From IMG/VR virus record IMGVR_UViG_3300037541_000632, positions 37,265 to 101,264 of that record: a stretch of 64,000 nt of DNA. One strand, given 5' to 3'. The notes below the pieces were generated by a model. It ran no database searches, had not been told where the DNA came from, and saw only the letters and a program-made list of their open reading frames with translations. The position numbers and the translations under genes are program-made. Positions 23,283-33,600 of the stretch are shown here, one piece after another (positions within the stretch are counted from its first letter, which is position 1; every line of letters starts with the position of its first letter). The DNA comes from a virus.

Positions 23283-23873
23283 TTAATTACGGGCAGTAGA
23301 AACAACGGAAATCTGATTACCGGATACATTCAAAACTTCAAATCCTCCAGGCAAAGTGTCACCTGTGGATACAGATGTCACAGCATCAAGAGAATTAATA
23401 AGCTTCAAGATTTTAGCTTTGTTAACACCAGCAGGACATTGCGTAACTTCTACACCGCCTGTCTTGCTGTTAACTTTCAAAACAATGTCTTCTTTTCCTT
23501 GCAGATTGTCAGGGAGCACTGCTTTGCTAGCATAATAAGTTTTAGGAATAACATCAATATCGATGACCTTATCCTCACTATCTTGAATAATTACAAAATC
23601 ATTATGAAGTCTAGAATCAAGGCCGTCGCGAACTTTGCCGGGGGTTTGTCTGCCTTCGCATCTTTTCCAGACATCAAATGTGCAAACTTGTTTTACCTCG
23701 CGGTAATTATTTGAAACAAATTTGCATAAATATTTATGATTATCTCCGCCTTCAGGGTCTGCCTCAACAAGAGGAGGCTTCATGCTAAATGCTTCTGTTT
23801 TCTTGATACGCTCACGCTTTGGTTTAATCAAAGCACCTGGTGCTGCTATACTGGATACTGTGGTGTTACTCAT
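23283..23873 (-). CDS. Hypothetical protein
   Basis: 196 residues. A disordered basic N-terminus (LIKPKRERIKKTEAFSMKPP) precedes an alpha/beta domain with VIIQDSEDKVIDIDVIPKTY and a C-terminal beta-like SGNQISVVSTARN. There are two to four scattered cysteines and no clear metal site. It overlaps the zinc-ribbon gene upstream by four bases (ATGA). Function unknown. Confidence 0.7.
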   Translation of the reverse strand: MSNTTVSSIAAPGALIKPKRERIKKTEAFSMKPPLVEADPEGGDNHKYLCKFVSNNYREVKQVCTFDVWKRCEGRQTPGKVRDGLDSRLHNDFVIIQDSEDKVIDIDVIPKTYYASKAVLPDNLQGKEDIVLKVNSKTGGVEVTQCPAGVNKAKILKLINSLDAVTSVSTGDTLPGGFEVLNVSGNQISVVSTARN

Positions 23874-24280
23874 ATAAGTCCTTTTTGTTTTCGTTGAAGA
23901 TAAATAATTTTTTCTATCAAGTCAGCTTTCAATAAGCCAGGAGTGCAGTTAGGGCAAGTTTGAATATGATAAGAATGTTTTTTTTCAAATACAAAACCAT
24001 CCTTATCTTTATGAGGATCTAACCAACCCATAACCATCTTACACTTACAGCATACAACTTTTGAGCACTCAACATATGTACCAGCACAAAGCTTACAAAG
24101 CGGCTCCATCACGTTATTGACAACGCCGGAATTGTAAATTTTAAAATCGGTAAAATGTTTCTGTCTGCCGCAGGCCACACAAGGAGAATGTGTAGTAGAA
24201 GTTATGACTTCAGTAGGAGGCGGTAGGCTACTCAATAGCCTAAATGCTTGTTGTGCTGCTGCAGGTAATTCCTGATTCAT
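23870..24280 (-). CDS. Multi-cysteine zinc-ribbon protein
   Basis: 136 residues with cysteine pairs C34-x-x-C37, C62-x-x-C65, C77/C78-x-C80 and C109-x-x-C112, enough for two zinc sites (CVACGR, CKLCAG, CCKCKM, CPNCTP). The layout resembles zinc-ribbon proteins that bind nucleic acid or partner proteins. It is 2 bases downstream of the RecQ-like helicase and may act with it, but that is only suggested by position. Confidence 0.75.
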   Translation of the reverse strand: MNQELPAAAQQAFRLLSSLPPPTEVITSTTHSPCVACGRQKHFTDFKIYNSGVVNNVMEPLCKLCAGTYVECSKVVCCKCKMVMGWLDPHKDKDGFVFEKKHSYHIQTCPNCTPGLLKADLIEKIIYLQRKQKGLI

Positions 24281-24282
24281 AT

Positions 24283-25953
24283 TTAATTATTAACTTGAAA
24301 GTATTTTTCTAAATAGCCATGCTTATCATTATCGGGAGTTTTAACATATCCCAATACTTGATCTAGCTTCGTATGCGCTCTAGCTGCTTTAATAGCCAGT
24401 CGCTCAAAGTCGATCTGATTAACAGAGCCTATAATTCTCGTAGCGGATCCACGGTAAGGTGGAATGAACCGGATAACAGATTGATCATCCCATTTTTTGA
24501 AGTGGTTGGTGATAGTCTGATAGCCCAAACCGATATGATCAGAGAACCAGTTCAGATCTATATTAAAGAAGCCATCTTCTTCTATACCGTATTCTAAAAT
24601 AGTATTCCACCACACCTCAAATCTGGAATCATCTTCTGGTGTATTCTCATCCAGTCTGATTTTAGCAATCTTCTCGCCGTTCTTTTCTCGTTCTATAATT
24701 CTATTAGATTTTAGAACTTCCAAAATAGCAGGCACTTTACGACTAAATAAATTAGTCTTCTTTGCTATGTCACTGATTGTGAGTTGCGATATTCCATTAC
24801 TATCTGCAGCTAAATTAAGAACACGCATTACAGCATTGATCTCAGACTTAGAAGGATAACTGCACTCTATAAAAAACTTCTGTGTATTATAACTATCAGG
24901 AGAATAGAATGTCATGCAAGTCGAGTCTTTACCATCACGACCAGCACGACCTACTTCCTGAGCAAGTGCTTCTAATGATCCCGGGATATCGCGGTGAACG
25001 ACACCACGAATGTTACCTTTGTCCACGCCCATACCAAACGCATTAGTAGCTACCATGACACGAATTTTATCATTCATGAACATGTCCTGATTAACACGCT
25101 TGTCTGTAGGCGATAGCTCGCCATGGAAAATAATTACATCTTCTCTGAGAGCGGACATTAATTGTTTAGCAGTCTGCTCAACTTTATTAATGGTTGCACA
25201 GTAAACAATAACAGGCCCATCTACACCAGAGATGAAATCAGCAAGCTGAGTCTCACTCAACATGTTGTCACTCTTAAGGTGTAGGTTAGTTCTACGTGGA
25301 TAGTATGAAAGCCGCTGTGCATTCTCTAAATGAAGCACACGACGGATGTCATGTTCGACTTCATCCGGACATGTGGCAGTAAATGCAGATACAACTTTAG
25401 GGTTCTTTTCACGAATGAAATCGCCCACGAGACAATAACTGGATCTAAAATTATCAGACCACTGCGACAAACAATGAGCCTCATCCATGACAACCATGTC
25501 AGGAGGCACGCGAGCCATAGCGTCTTTAAATGCCTCATTGTGTAAACGCTCAGGCGCTACATAAATAAATTGAAGTTCTCCTTCAGCCCAACGCTTGATA
25601 GCTGCTTGGTTTTCAGCTTCAGTTTGCATTGAGGAAATAGCCTGCGCTTTAATTCCTTTAGCCGTTAGACCTTGAACCTGATCGCGCATAAGCGCGACCA
25701 GGGGCGAGAAAACAATGGCTCGCCAACCAAGGCATAACGTCGGAATTACAAAGCAAGCGGTTTTACCCGTAGAGGTCGGAAGAATACACACGGTATCTCT
25801 TTGAGCCATAATATTAACAATCACCGGTTCTTGACCTGCGCGTAACTGAGAAAACCCCATTACGCTCAGAGCATTAGGCAACTGTGTATACCCGCTCTTC
25901 AAGACATCCATGTTAATCTTGGACTCTCTAGTCTGCTTTATAGTCTCTGACAT
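24283..25953 (-). CDS. RecQ-type DNA helicase
   Basis: 556 residues from ATG 25953 (a GTG at 25977 extends it). SF2 motifs in order: GFSQLRAGQEPVI (RecQ motif 0), PTSTGKT (59-65), DEAHCLSQW (157-165), FTAT, and ATNAFGMGVDKGNIRGVVH with EVGRAGRDG as motif VI. RecQ enzymes unwind DNA 3'-5' with ATP. The four-cysteine zinc subdomain of RecQ is not obvious, but a winged-helix-like region follows (QLTISDIAKKTNLFSRKV). It is likely to act in phage recombination or fork repair beside SbcCD, the RecA-like protein and UvsW. Confidence 0.85.
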   Translation of the reverse strand: MSETIKQTRESKINMDVLKSGYTQLPNALSVMGFSQLRAGQEPVIVNIMAQRDTVCILPTSTGKTACFVIPTLCLGWRAIVFSPLVALMRDQVQGLTAKGIKAQAISSMQTEAENQAAIKRWAEGELQFIYVAPERLHNEAFKDAMARVPPDMVVMDEAHCLSQWSDNFRSSYCLVGDFIREKNPKVVSAFTATCPDEVEHDIRRVLHLENAQRLSYYPRRTNLHLKSDNMLSETQLADFISGVDGPVIVYCATINKVEQTAKQLMSALREDVIIFHGELSPTDKRVNQDMFMNDKIRVMVATNAFGMGVDKGNIRGVVHRDIPGSLEALAQEVGRAGRDGKDSTCMTFYSPDSYNTQKFFIECSYPSKSEINAVMRVLNLAADSNGISQLTISDIAKKTNLFSRKVPAILEVLKSNRIIEREKNGEKIAKIRLDENTPEDDSRFEVWWNTILEYGIEEDGFFNIDLNWFSDHIGLGYQTITNHFKKWDDQSVIRFIPPYRGSATRIIGSVNQIDFERLAIKAARAHTKLDQVLGYVKTPDNDKHGYLEKYFQVNN

Positions 25954-26483
25954 ATATATTTTAAAGTACTCAAACACTGCTCCGTTTTAGACTCACCTTG
26001 CGGCGTAAGGTCTAACCATCTAGCTATGGTTTTATAATTAAAGTTCTGCCTGCGGTCAAGTGTCAAAATGGTTGGCTTATGGAAAGCCTCGCATATATCC
26101 ACTGTTACCCGGGATAGGCGTTGAACATATTCATCGACACTAGATATGGCAGTACCGTGCTTGAGCAAGTACCATCTATAAATAGGCAGTAAAATGTTAT
26201 TGGGGTGTACGGTAAATATACGTCGCCTCTCCATATTATCAGAATGGATAAGAGAGGCAATGATATTAGCTACACCACCATGTTTAGCAATTTCATAAGA
26301 AGATATATGAATTGTTTCATCACAATTACCAGCGCACGTACTAGCTATAGGACTAGCGGTGTCACAGTTAATGCAATAAATGTCATATGATTCATCCCAG
26401 ATTTGTTCTGGTAAAAAAGGAAAGGAAACTCCACCATCAGTTTCTTTTACGAAAGCGATGATGGAGTAATTTTGATTAAACAT
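25938..26483 (-). CDS. Hypothetical protein
   Basis: 181 residues, soluble. It contains a cysteine cluster near 37-54 (CINCDTASPIASTCAGNC) with spacing that could bind one metal ion. No other motif recognised. The stop overlaps the RecQ start region by 16 bases, and its first base is shared with the stop of the preceding gene, showing tight coupling. Function unknown. Confidence 0.7.
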   Translation of the reverse strand: MFNQNYSIIAFVKETDGGVSFPFLPEQIWDESYDIYCINCDTASPIASTCAGNCDETIHISSYEIAKHGGVANIIASLIHSDNMERRRIFTVHPNNILLPIYRWYLLKHGTAISSVDEYVQRLSRVTVDICEAFHKPTILTLDRRQNFNYKTIARWLDLTPQGESKTEQCLSTLKYICQRL

Positions 26484-26932
26484 CAGGAAAGATTTTCAGG
26501 TGTTCGAATGAAAGATCTAAATGGTTCTTTTCTAATTAATAAAACATGCGGATATTTAGGATGATACTGAATTCTTTGTTCTCTAAATTTAACACTGTGG
26601 TGTAAGCCTTTAGGATAAAATATAAATGTTAATAATTTCCTACCAAACTTAGGATCATGCATGCATAAATTCATAGCATCAAAATCACCCAAGGGTCTTG
26701 GTATGTTAAATTCTTTATCAATAGGTACAACAAATTGTTTGTACACTTCAATTGCGGAGTAGTATTCGCAAAGGGGAATATGGCTACCCACCATCTGATA
26801 ATGCTCCTCTTTGAAATTATCCAAAGAATCAGCGCTTTTAATAAGCGGTTTAGCTAAATGTATTTTATTTGGATCGGTCTTAAAATGTAATAACTCGATC
26901 CACCCATTGATACACTCCGTATTTGAAGACAT
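26483..26932 (-). CDS. Hypothetical protein
   Basis: 149 residues from ATG 26932; the longer frame to 26986 would overlap the upstream gene and its first residues look non-coding. Contains an aromatic/basic C-terminal half (LLTFIFYPKGLHHSVKFREQ). No recognised family. It lies between an unknown gene and the gene at 25938 in the recombination block. Function unknown. Confidence 0.7.
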   Translation of the reverse strand: MSSNTECINGWIELLHFKTDPNKIHLAKPLIKSADSLDNFKEEHYQMVGSHIPLCEYYSAIEVYKQFVVPIDKEFNIPRPLGDFDAMNLCMHDPKFGRKLLTFIFYPKGLHHSVKFREQRIQYHPKYPHVLLIRKEPFRSFIRTPENLS

Positions 26933-26940
26933 ATTACTCA

Positions 26941-27372
26941 CTATAGCGAAATTAAAGGATAAAGCAACGCAGTGACACCATGCCATTGATTAACGCATAG
27001 CGTAGGTTTTTGCAACCTATCTAGAATTCTTTGTGTTTCAGCACTTACAGTTTCTGGACCGACAGCCTGACAAATAAACAGGCCGTCTTTACCTGAAACA
27101 AGAGCATCAGTCAATAGCATAGGAGAATCAGTAGATTCAATCAGTTGCCATAAATGACTTTTGTTCTTTGGAAACATAAATTCACCAAATACAGGGAACG
27201 TCTCGTAGACGCACAGCAGGTCACGAAAAACCAAGGGCAAAGAAGAACACGAAGCATCGACCACAGAAAATAGATCCGACAGAGTTTCATAATCTGTCGG
27301 ATCTATTCTGAAGTGTTTAGCAACGTGAGTAATTAGCCTATGCTCATTCGTCTTGGGTTGTGAATTCCTCAC
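26941..27372 (-). CDS. Hypothetical protein
   Basis: 143 residues, alpha/beta, beginning MRNSQPKTNEHRLITHVAKH. Short hydrophobic strands (DGLFICQAVG; GVTALLYPLISL) suggest a small globular domain. No motif recognised. It starts 28 bases inside the end of the RecA-like gene, so it is translationally coupled to it. Function unknown; a recombination accessory is possible from position. Confidence 0.65.
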   Translation of the reverse strand: MRNSQPKTNEHRLITHVAKHFRIDPTDYETLSDLFSVVDASCSSLPLVFRDLLCVYETFPVFGEFMFPKNKSHLWQLIESTDSPMLLTDALVSGKDGLFICQAVGPETVSAETQRILDRLQKPTLCVNQWHGVTALLYPLISL

Positions 27373-28969
27373 TGGAATTTAATTCTTGATTATTATCTAT
27401 ATCTTCAATAATAGAATTCAGATGTGCATTTTCTTCTGGAGAAGAATCAGGTTGTTCAGCTACACTGAAACCATTTCCTTGCTCCATTTTCTGACGTAAA
27501 GCCTCGAGAGCTTCTTGGTCCATCTGTCTTCCTAACTCAATCTCAGATTCGATAGAGTCATCATGTTCAGTATGATAATTCTTTTCAATCGTAGATTTAA
27601 TATTATCAACAACATCAATATAACCATTGATGCCTAACTGCTTACCAAGATTAAACTTAACTTCCTGGTTATCATTAAATGCTTCACAGAATTCATCTGC
27701 AGATACTTCTGTAACTCCCAACACCGGGCTGGAGAATTTAGAACCTTTAACGGATGTACTCATCCATTTCTGCTCCGCACACATAGTAGCAAAACCAATA
27801 TTAAAATTGATTGCTGAATCCATGTGAGTCAAAGTATCGTTATAGAAACCTGTTCGCAGCTCATAGAAAAACTTAACATTGTCATGCCCAAGAGAATTCT
27901 TAGCGACACGACAAGTAATTAAGTTTCCAGTGACATCTCCGGAACCATTTTTAGCCAATCCTTTACGCGACAAAATCAAAGTCAGCGCGGTGTTTTGACG
28001 TAAAGCTTTACCACCAATACAAGTTTTATTAAATAGCGCGCTGGTCTCTGGCGACATGAATGTCGGACCGCTGCCACCCATATCAATCTTATCGTTTTGA
28101 TGATTTACTACAATCAGCACAACGTTGTATTGTTTAAGAAATGCTGGAAGAAGACGACACCACTTATGAGCCCACTTGGCATGGCCAAGGTTTGAGCCCT
28201 CGCTGATCTCTTTGAATTTCTTCTTCTTAGCATCAGACATATTATCCCCATAGTTATAAAAGCCTGCAGCTTCGTCAGGATTTAATAGCTTAGACCACGG
28301 GTCTACGGCAATAACAATAGGTACGTGCATAGGAACGCGTGGCGTATCCTTTGTACCTTTAGTTCCTCGGGCGATATAAACGAAGTCTTTCATCGCTTGC
28401 CACATATGGTCCAGTGAATTCACTGGCTCTACGCGTAAGCGCTCAAGCATTTTATAAGCTCGAGTAATGCTAGGATGTAACGCTCGCATTACTCGAGGTG
28501 GCGGAATCTGCTTTGACTCGCACTCTAGATAAAGGGCAGGACACCCAACATCCATAGCGCTACCAAGCATATGCATCACAAGAGTAGATTTACCGATACC
28601 TTCCGCACCGATAATATCTATAATTTTTTGAGGAGGTACACCGTATTGTCCTACTGCATATTGAAGTAAGAAATGTTTGAATGGGAAAGCAAAACCTTCC
28701 TGTATATCAGACATCTTCTTGAAGCTTACACTTTGATTCTTTCTAGAAGAAACAGCACCGTCTAAGGCAACTTTAAATTTGTCACCATAGTCTTCTTCGC
28801 TGTCTAGAAAGTGAAAGCCATAATCAATATTAATTCCCGGTACCGTAACTGGTGGACTTTCAATCGTATCATTATCTAATAAAGACTCTACAGCTGATTC
28901 GTGAGCTGTCTCTTTTTTGGCGGAGCCCGGTGGGCGACCTCTGCGTTTTTTAGGAATATCTGAAATCAT
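27344..28969 (-). CDS. RecA/UvsX-like recombinase with AT-hook-like N-terminus
   Basis: 541 residues from ATG 28969; the longer frame begins inside the upstream terminator and looks non-coding. N-terminus KKRRGRPPGS (7-16) is an AT-hook-like DNA-binding motif. The RecA-fold core has Walker A GAEGIGKST (121-129), a LYLECES strand, IVIAVDPWSKL as Walker B, and VLIVVNHQND. The tail is acidic. RecA/UvsX proteins form filaments on ssDNA and drive strand exchange. The length exceeds UvsX (about 390), due to the N- and C-terminal extensions. The probable ssDNA-binding protein lies directly upstream. Confidence 0.8.
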   Translation of the reverse strand: MISDIPKKRRGRPPGSAKKETAHESAVESLLDNDTIESPPVTVPGINIDYGFHFLDSEEDYGDKFKVALDGAVSSRKNQSVSFKKMSDIQEGFAFPFKHFLLQYAVGQYGVPPQKIIDIIGAEGIGKSTLVMHMLGSAMDVGCPALYLECESKQIPPPRVMRALHPSITRAYKMLERLRVEPVNSLDHMWQAMKDFVYIARGTKGTKDTPRVPMHVPIVIAVDPWSKLLNPDEAAGFYNYGDNMSDAKKKKFKEISEGSNLGHAKWAHKWCRLLPAFLKQYNVVLIVVNHQNDKIDMGGSGPTFMSPETSALFNKTCIGGKALRQNTALTLILSRKGLAKNGSGDVTGNLITCRVAKNSLGHDNVKFFYELRTGFYNDTLTHMDSAINFNIGFATMCAEQKWMSTSVKGSKFSSPVLGVTEVSADEFCEAFNDNQEVKFNLGKQLGINGYIDVVDNIKSTIEKNYHTEHDDSIESEIELGRQMDQEALEALRQKMEQGNGFSVAEQPDSSPEENAHLNSIIEDIDNNQELNSSEEFTTQDE

Positions 28970-28993
28970 AAAATATCTAGTATAGAAAATTAA

Positions 28994-29019
28994 CGCGCTG
29001 CATGTTTCCATGCAGCGCG
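28994..29019 (-). terminator. Intrinsic terminator
   Basis: A perfect 11-bp stem (28994-29004/29009-29019) with a GAAA tetraloop on the minus strand, then TTAATTTTCT. It lies between the gene at 29031 and the RecA-like gene, so it may only attenuate read-through. Confidence 0.75.
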
Positions 29020-29030
29020 CGGCGAACTAA

Positions 29031-30617
29031 CTAAGCTTTCTCGATGCGGGAGGCGTACTTTACAAACTTAGTTAAGTCTGGAGTTGAGAGCGAACCTTGA
29101 TCGAATGTAGCTTTTAGAGTATTATACTCCGCTAGCTCTTCTGCTGTTAAGGCAGAAGGGCTAGGAGCAGCCTGTTTAACCGGCAGTACGGGTGGAGGCG
29201 TACTAGGCATAGCAGGGATAGTAGGAACTGCAGCAGGTTGTGGCGCTGCAGCTATGTTTGCGCTAGGAAGCGGCGGAGGCATCGGCTTGTTTGGCGGAGT
29301 TGAGAACCCTGCTTCACCTGGTGATTGCCATGCGCTATTAGCGCCCGTAGAGCAGAACATAAATGTATGCCCTAGGTTCTTATTTATAAGATCTTGTACC
29401 TCAGGACGGGTATAAGTAGCATCGTCTATATTACCGTTCATAGAAACCCAGAACCTTTCTGCAGCAGGAGCTGGAGGAGGCGGAGGAGTACTCATAGAAG
29501 CAGGTATTTCCCACGGAGGAGCTTCCGTGGTGTGGACTGGAGTTGGTGCAGGTTTAATCGCAGGAGCTACAGGTTTCTGAACAAACGGATTTACTACCGG
29601 GGGACGGTAGGAATCCATGTCTTCGTCTTCAGCGGAAGCACCAGGGAACACCTTGGCTTTACTTGGACGAGCAGGAACATGTGCGTAATTACTGCAAACT
29701 TCCTCAATAATATTATAAGGAATTGCACCGTCTTCTACGAGGAATTCTACGATCTCCTGAGCCTCCATAATCTTGAATGAAGAGTTGTCACCGTAAAGAT
29801 GATAACGCCCAGCAAGAGCTTCTGCAGGCACAGGGGCCTGTCTAACACCCTTTAGAGATTTATGAGATCCTGTGGTAAACACGAAACCATTAAATGGCTG
29901 CGGATTAGATGGAATAGATGTGGTTTCCACAAATATACCAGTATTAGGATCGGTGATGTCACCATAAAGATAATGAGGCCAGTTAGGATCAATGGTCTGC
30001 TCATGCGCAGGACGCCATTCGGATAACTTACCAGACAGATCTTCAAACGCCTTTTGCGAAACATCGATCAAATAATTTCTAGGATTACGGTCAACTCCGT
30101 TTGTGCCGTAGAAATTAAATACATAACGACGCTGAGAATAAGGAATAACAATCTTGGCATCTTTCTTGTTTTCAGGACGCTCAGTCAAAGCGCGGATGCT
30201 AGGATCATCGTGTTTCTTGGCGTAATTACGAATATCCTGCACCGGATCAATGAGCTCAGGACCGCGCGATACACTATGAGTGAATCGCCGAGTGGCCGGG
30301 CTCAGGAAAGAAACCTGCTTATTACCGAACCAGGAGTAGGCAGCCACAACAGCAAAAAAAGCGTTGAGTACTGGCTGATTAGTTTCTGAATCGATGTTGT
30401 CTGCATTGCGATAAGGCATCCAAGAATTAAGGAATTCTGCGTCTGCCTGCGACAATGCGTAATTAAATGCTGGTAGAATTCTACCAGAATAAGCTTTCTT
30501 CTGTGTGGGAGTACCACCATAAACGCCTGTTTTAAAATAACCACCCCAGTAGCTATTTTCTTTTTCGGCTTTGAGTTGCTTTTGAATTTGTGAATAATCA
30601 GTAGGAATGAATGACAT
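29031..30617 (-). CDS. Probable ssDNA-binding/replication accessory protein
   Basis: 528 residues. The N-terminal 330 form a globular domain with no motif I can name (start MSFIPTDYSQIQKQLKAEKE). A Pro/Ala-rich linker follows, then a small domain near 390-440 (ERFWVSMNGNIDDATYTRPE and on to SAWQSPGE) that resembles a GYF_2 domain, a peptide-binding module. More Pro-rich sequence and a helical end follow. The place between the polymerase and the RecA-like gene, and the flexible tail, suggest an ssDNA-binding protein, but this is inference. Confidence 0.6.
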   Translation of the reverse strand: MSFIPTDYSQIQKQLKAEKENSYWGGYFKTGVYGGTPTQKKAYSGRILPAFNYALSQADAEFLNSWMPYRNADNIDSETNQPVLNAFFAVVAAYSWFGNKQVSFLSPATRRFTHSVSRGPELIDPVQDIRNYAKKHDDPSIRALTERPENKKDAKIVIPYSQRRYVFNFYGTNGVDRNPRNYLIDVSQKAFEDLSGKLSEWRPAHEQTIDPNWPHYLYGDITDPNTGIFVETTSIPSNPQPFNGFVFTTGSHKSLKGVRQAPVPAEALAGRYHLYGDNSSFKIMEAQEIVEFLVEDGAIPYNIIEEVCSNYAHVPARPSKAKVFPGASAEDEDMDSYRPPVVNPFVQKPVAPAIKPAPTPVHTTEAPPWEIPASMSTPPPPPAPAAERFWVSMNGNIDDATYTRPEVQDLINKNLGHTFMFCSTGANSAWQSPGEAGFSTPPNKPMPPPLPSANIAAAPQPAAVPTIPAMPSTPPPVLPVKQAAPSPSALTAEELAEYNTLKATFDQGSLSTPDLTKFVKYASRIEKA

Positions 30618-30618
30618 A

Positions 30619-33600
30619 TCAGTTGGTTTTGTAATTTTTATCTTCTAACAATTTAGTTTCATCTTTAGTAGGTTTCGCGGACCAGCGGTAACAAAACAGC
30701 TGATCAATAGGATAGTTCATTTTTCTTCCGTGGTACTCCCATGTGTTCTCATCCGTCATAAAGAGCTGGTGCAATTGTGCAACCTTAAATCGTTCTTCAA
30801 GAGGACAAAGAGTAACAACGGAATCATATAAAATAATCAATGGTCTAGCCTTCATGTTTAACTTGATGTAGGCATCTAGCAACCACTTACCTGCACGGGC
30901 AGCAGTGGCAGCTACACTTTCCTGCATCGGGAAGTTTCGGGCTTCTCGACCCATAGACTTAAACAGACCCATAGTCAAATGCTCATCGATATCGTCCAAG
31001 TATTTGGGGTCATGCGAAGAGAAGTGACGAATACGTCCTGAAGATGCCCGGTAATATCCAGGCTTCTCTGGAACGCGTTCCATCTTTATCAGAAAGTCCT
31101 GAGCAACTGGCTGCCGCTTTTCAAGAGCTTTAAGCAACCGCTGACCAGTACCTTCCTCGGGTTTCTTTCCTGTATCCTGTTCAATTTTACGCTCTAGAGT
31201 AGAAGCGGAGGCACCGTAAGCTGAGTTAGATATGAGTACACCATTAGCGGTAAACCTATGTCTAGGTCCTGCGTTAATTATATCGTAGACAGGCTCTTTT
31301 GTGAGCTTAAAACCCTTTTCTTCGAGTATGCTTCTAACTGCGCGTCCTCCATCCCCTGTCTCATCAATCTGTGAGTAGTAGCTACGCTGAGCTTTAAGCC
31401 AAGCCTCTCTATCTTCTGACTGATTGACTCTAACTTTGCGGATGATTTTTCCCAGGCGGCTACTAACTGCTCGTCGGATAAACCTGAGCGAATCAGTTTT
31501 CTTACAGTGCTGTCTGCAAAGCCTATACCTAAGCGAGAGGCGCGCTGTAAAGCAGACTCTTCGCGTTGCCTGGCTTTTCGAATACTCAGAGTTAACTCTT
31601 TGTGCTTGTTTACATGTGCTATTACATCCTGATCGGTTAATCCTTTCCGATACAATTTCATTATCTGTTTCTCGCCTACACTCAAGTCTAGATTCAATTT
31701 TATTAGATTTCTGGCTTGTAATACTTTCGCATTTGATAGTATTGCATTCCGACTTTTTAATTCTCCGGACTTTACTTTCTCGAATATCTCTTTTTCTGTT
31801 ACACCCATTTGAAGCATGTTCCAAATGGTCCGCATGGCCACTGGTAAATTCGGGTGCGTAGTTATTATAGCTTCTGCGCGCGTACGAAAGGACCATTTTG
31901 ATGCTCTTGTATTCCGTAGATTCATCAGCCGCGTTACAAGGCGCAAATTTTCTTTCGAGTAATGCCCGGAATTGTCTATACGATCGAAATCCAAACCTTT
32001 GAAGTTTGTAGTCGGCCATAGGTCTAAAGCCCATTGTACAAAGTCGCCTAGAGAAGTGAATAATACTTTTATCCCTCGACCTTTGTAATTTACAGAAGAT
32101 ACGTGCGTGTCTTTGTAGCAACGCTGAATCATTGCGTGATAACGGGCTCTTAACATTTTGGCTCTGGGGTCGGAACAGCGGAAGGGTTTGTTCCTCTTTG
32201 ATTTTCCAGCCGTTGATAGCGGCATCCCCGAAGCAACATTTATTTCCGTTAGCAAGCCAGATGACGTGATCTGGAGTTGCCGCCAGACCTTGATATCTGA
32301 TTGTGAATCTATTTCCTTGGTACTGTGTTCCTTCATGACTTACCCACTCTAAGCCATCCCACAGCATATCGTCAAGTGATATGTTAGTAACGAGTTTTGG
32401 CCCTGAAGGCGTGCGTACGTAGGAGTCTTTAGATATACACGAAAAATTTCCTACCTTAGCAGCACCACGGTCTTTTTTATCATCAAGCACTTCTCTTGGT
32501 TTAACATGAACCATCTCAGCTAGAGACCAGTGAAGGTCTTGCTTTGGATGTTTCAAAGAACCATCGTCTTTTCTTATTAAGGAGGGGTCATCCGGAGATA
32601 TGAGGAGGTGTTTGTATTCTTCCTGTGTGGAAGCAGGAAATACTTCATGAGGGAAAGACAGACGAACTTTCTTATCGTCTTTAGTCACTGCAAAATTTAG
32701 ATCAGGATTACAAACAATATCAATCAGGTTCTTATCGCCTGAGATAAATGCTAGTCCTCTAATTTCTGCAGTCTGATAGTCCGACTCAACGAAACACCAA
32801 CCTTCAGGTGCCTTAACACAGCTACGTATAGAAGGCACCTCAATCTTGTATTCGCCTTTAGCATCCTTAACAATAAATTTATCAAACTCTTCTGGTAATT
32901 CTCCGCGTTCTTTTATTTTACCGAACAGGTCGGATATACCATTGGAAATCATAGAGTTAACGTAGCTAGGCCAGTTTAGCGAGTTGGGCTTCCAACTGCG
33001 AGGCCGTCCAGTTTCCGTAGTACTCATCTGACCATGCACGCGATTATCGCTGCATAGATAAAAATGAAGACCGTTTTCTTTTACAACATTACCGTCAGCA
33101 TCTATGTCGGCTTCCTTGAGGAAAGCTTTGCAGATATTACCCACAGCATTCAGCTGTAGAAGTTTGCGTAAAATCCTATCGTTATTTTTTTCTGACAGAA
33201 TCTGTAGCGTTTGTTTATCTACAGCCGGATTATAATTCTTCTGCGCCTCAGGAGGCATAGACTTAATCTTCTCCCATGCCGTAGCAGGAAGTCCTTTCTC
33301 TTTGTTGCTAGTCGATTTAATCGGCTCATACCCTTTAACACTAAATAGCCAGCGTTTCAAATGTGCAGCAGATCTAATATTAAAATGGGCGCTATCAATG
33401 AAATGATCAAAGATAGCTTTCAGCTTGGGTACATCATCGGGCTTTTTGGCTGCTCCTTTGAGTACGGCCCAAGCTTGCGCATGCTCGGAATTAACAACTA
33501 AAGAAATGAACTCTAAATATTTTTCAGATGCAAGCTCAGGAGGTAGCCTGGTTGCAAATGCCATGAGAACAAAGTTCTTAGCTTCCGTATGAATATCTTC

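Noticed and set aside
32158-32352. Plus-strand frame within the polymerase intein
   Set aside because: A shadow of two overlapping minus-strand readings; no start signal or protein-like composition.
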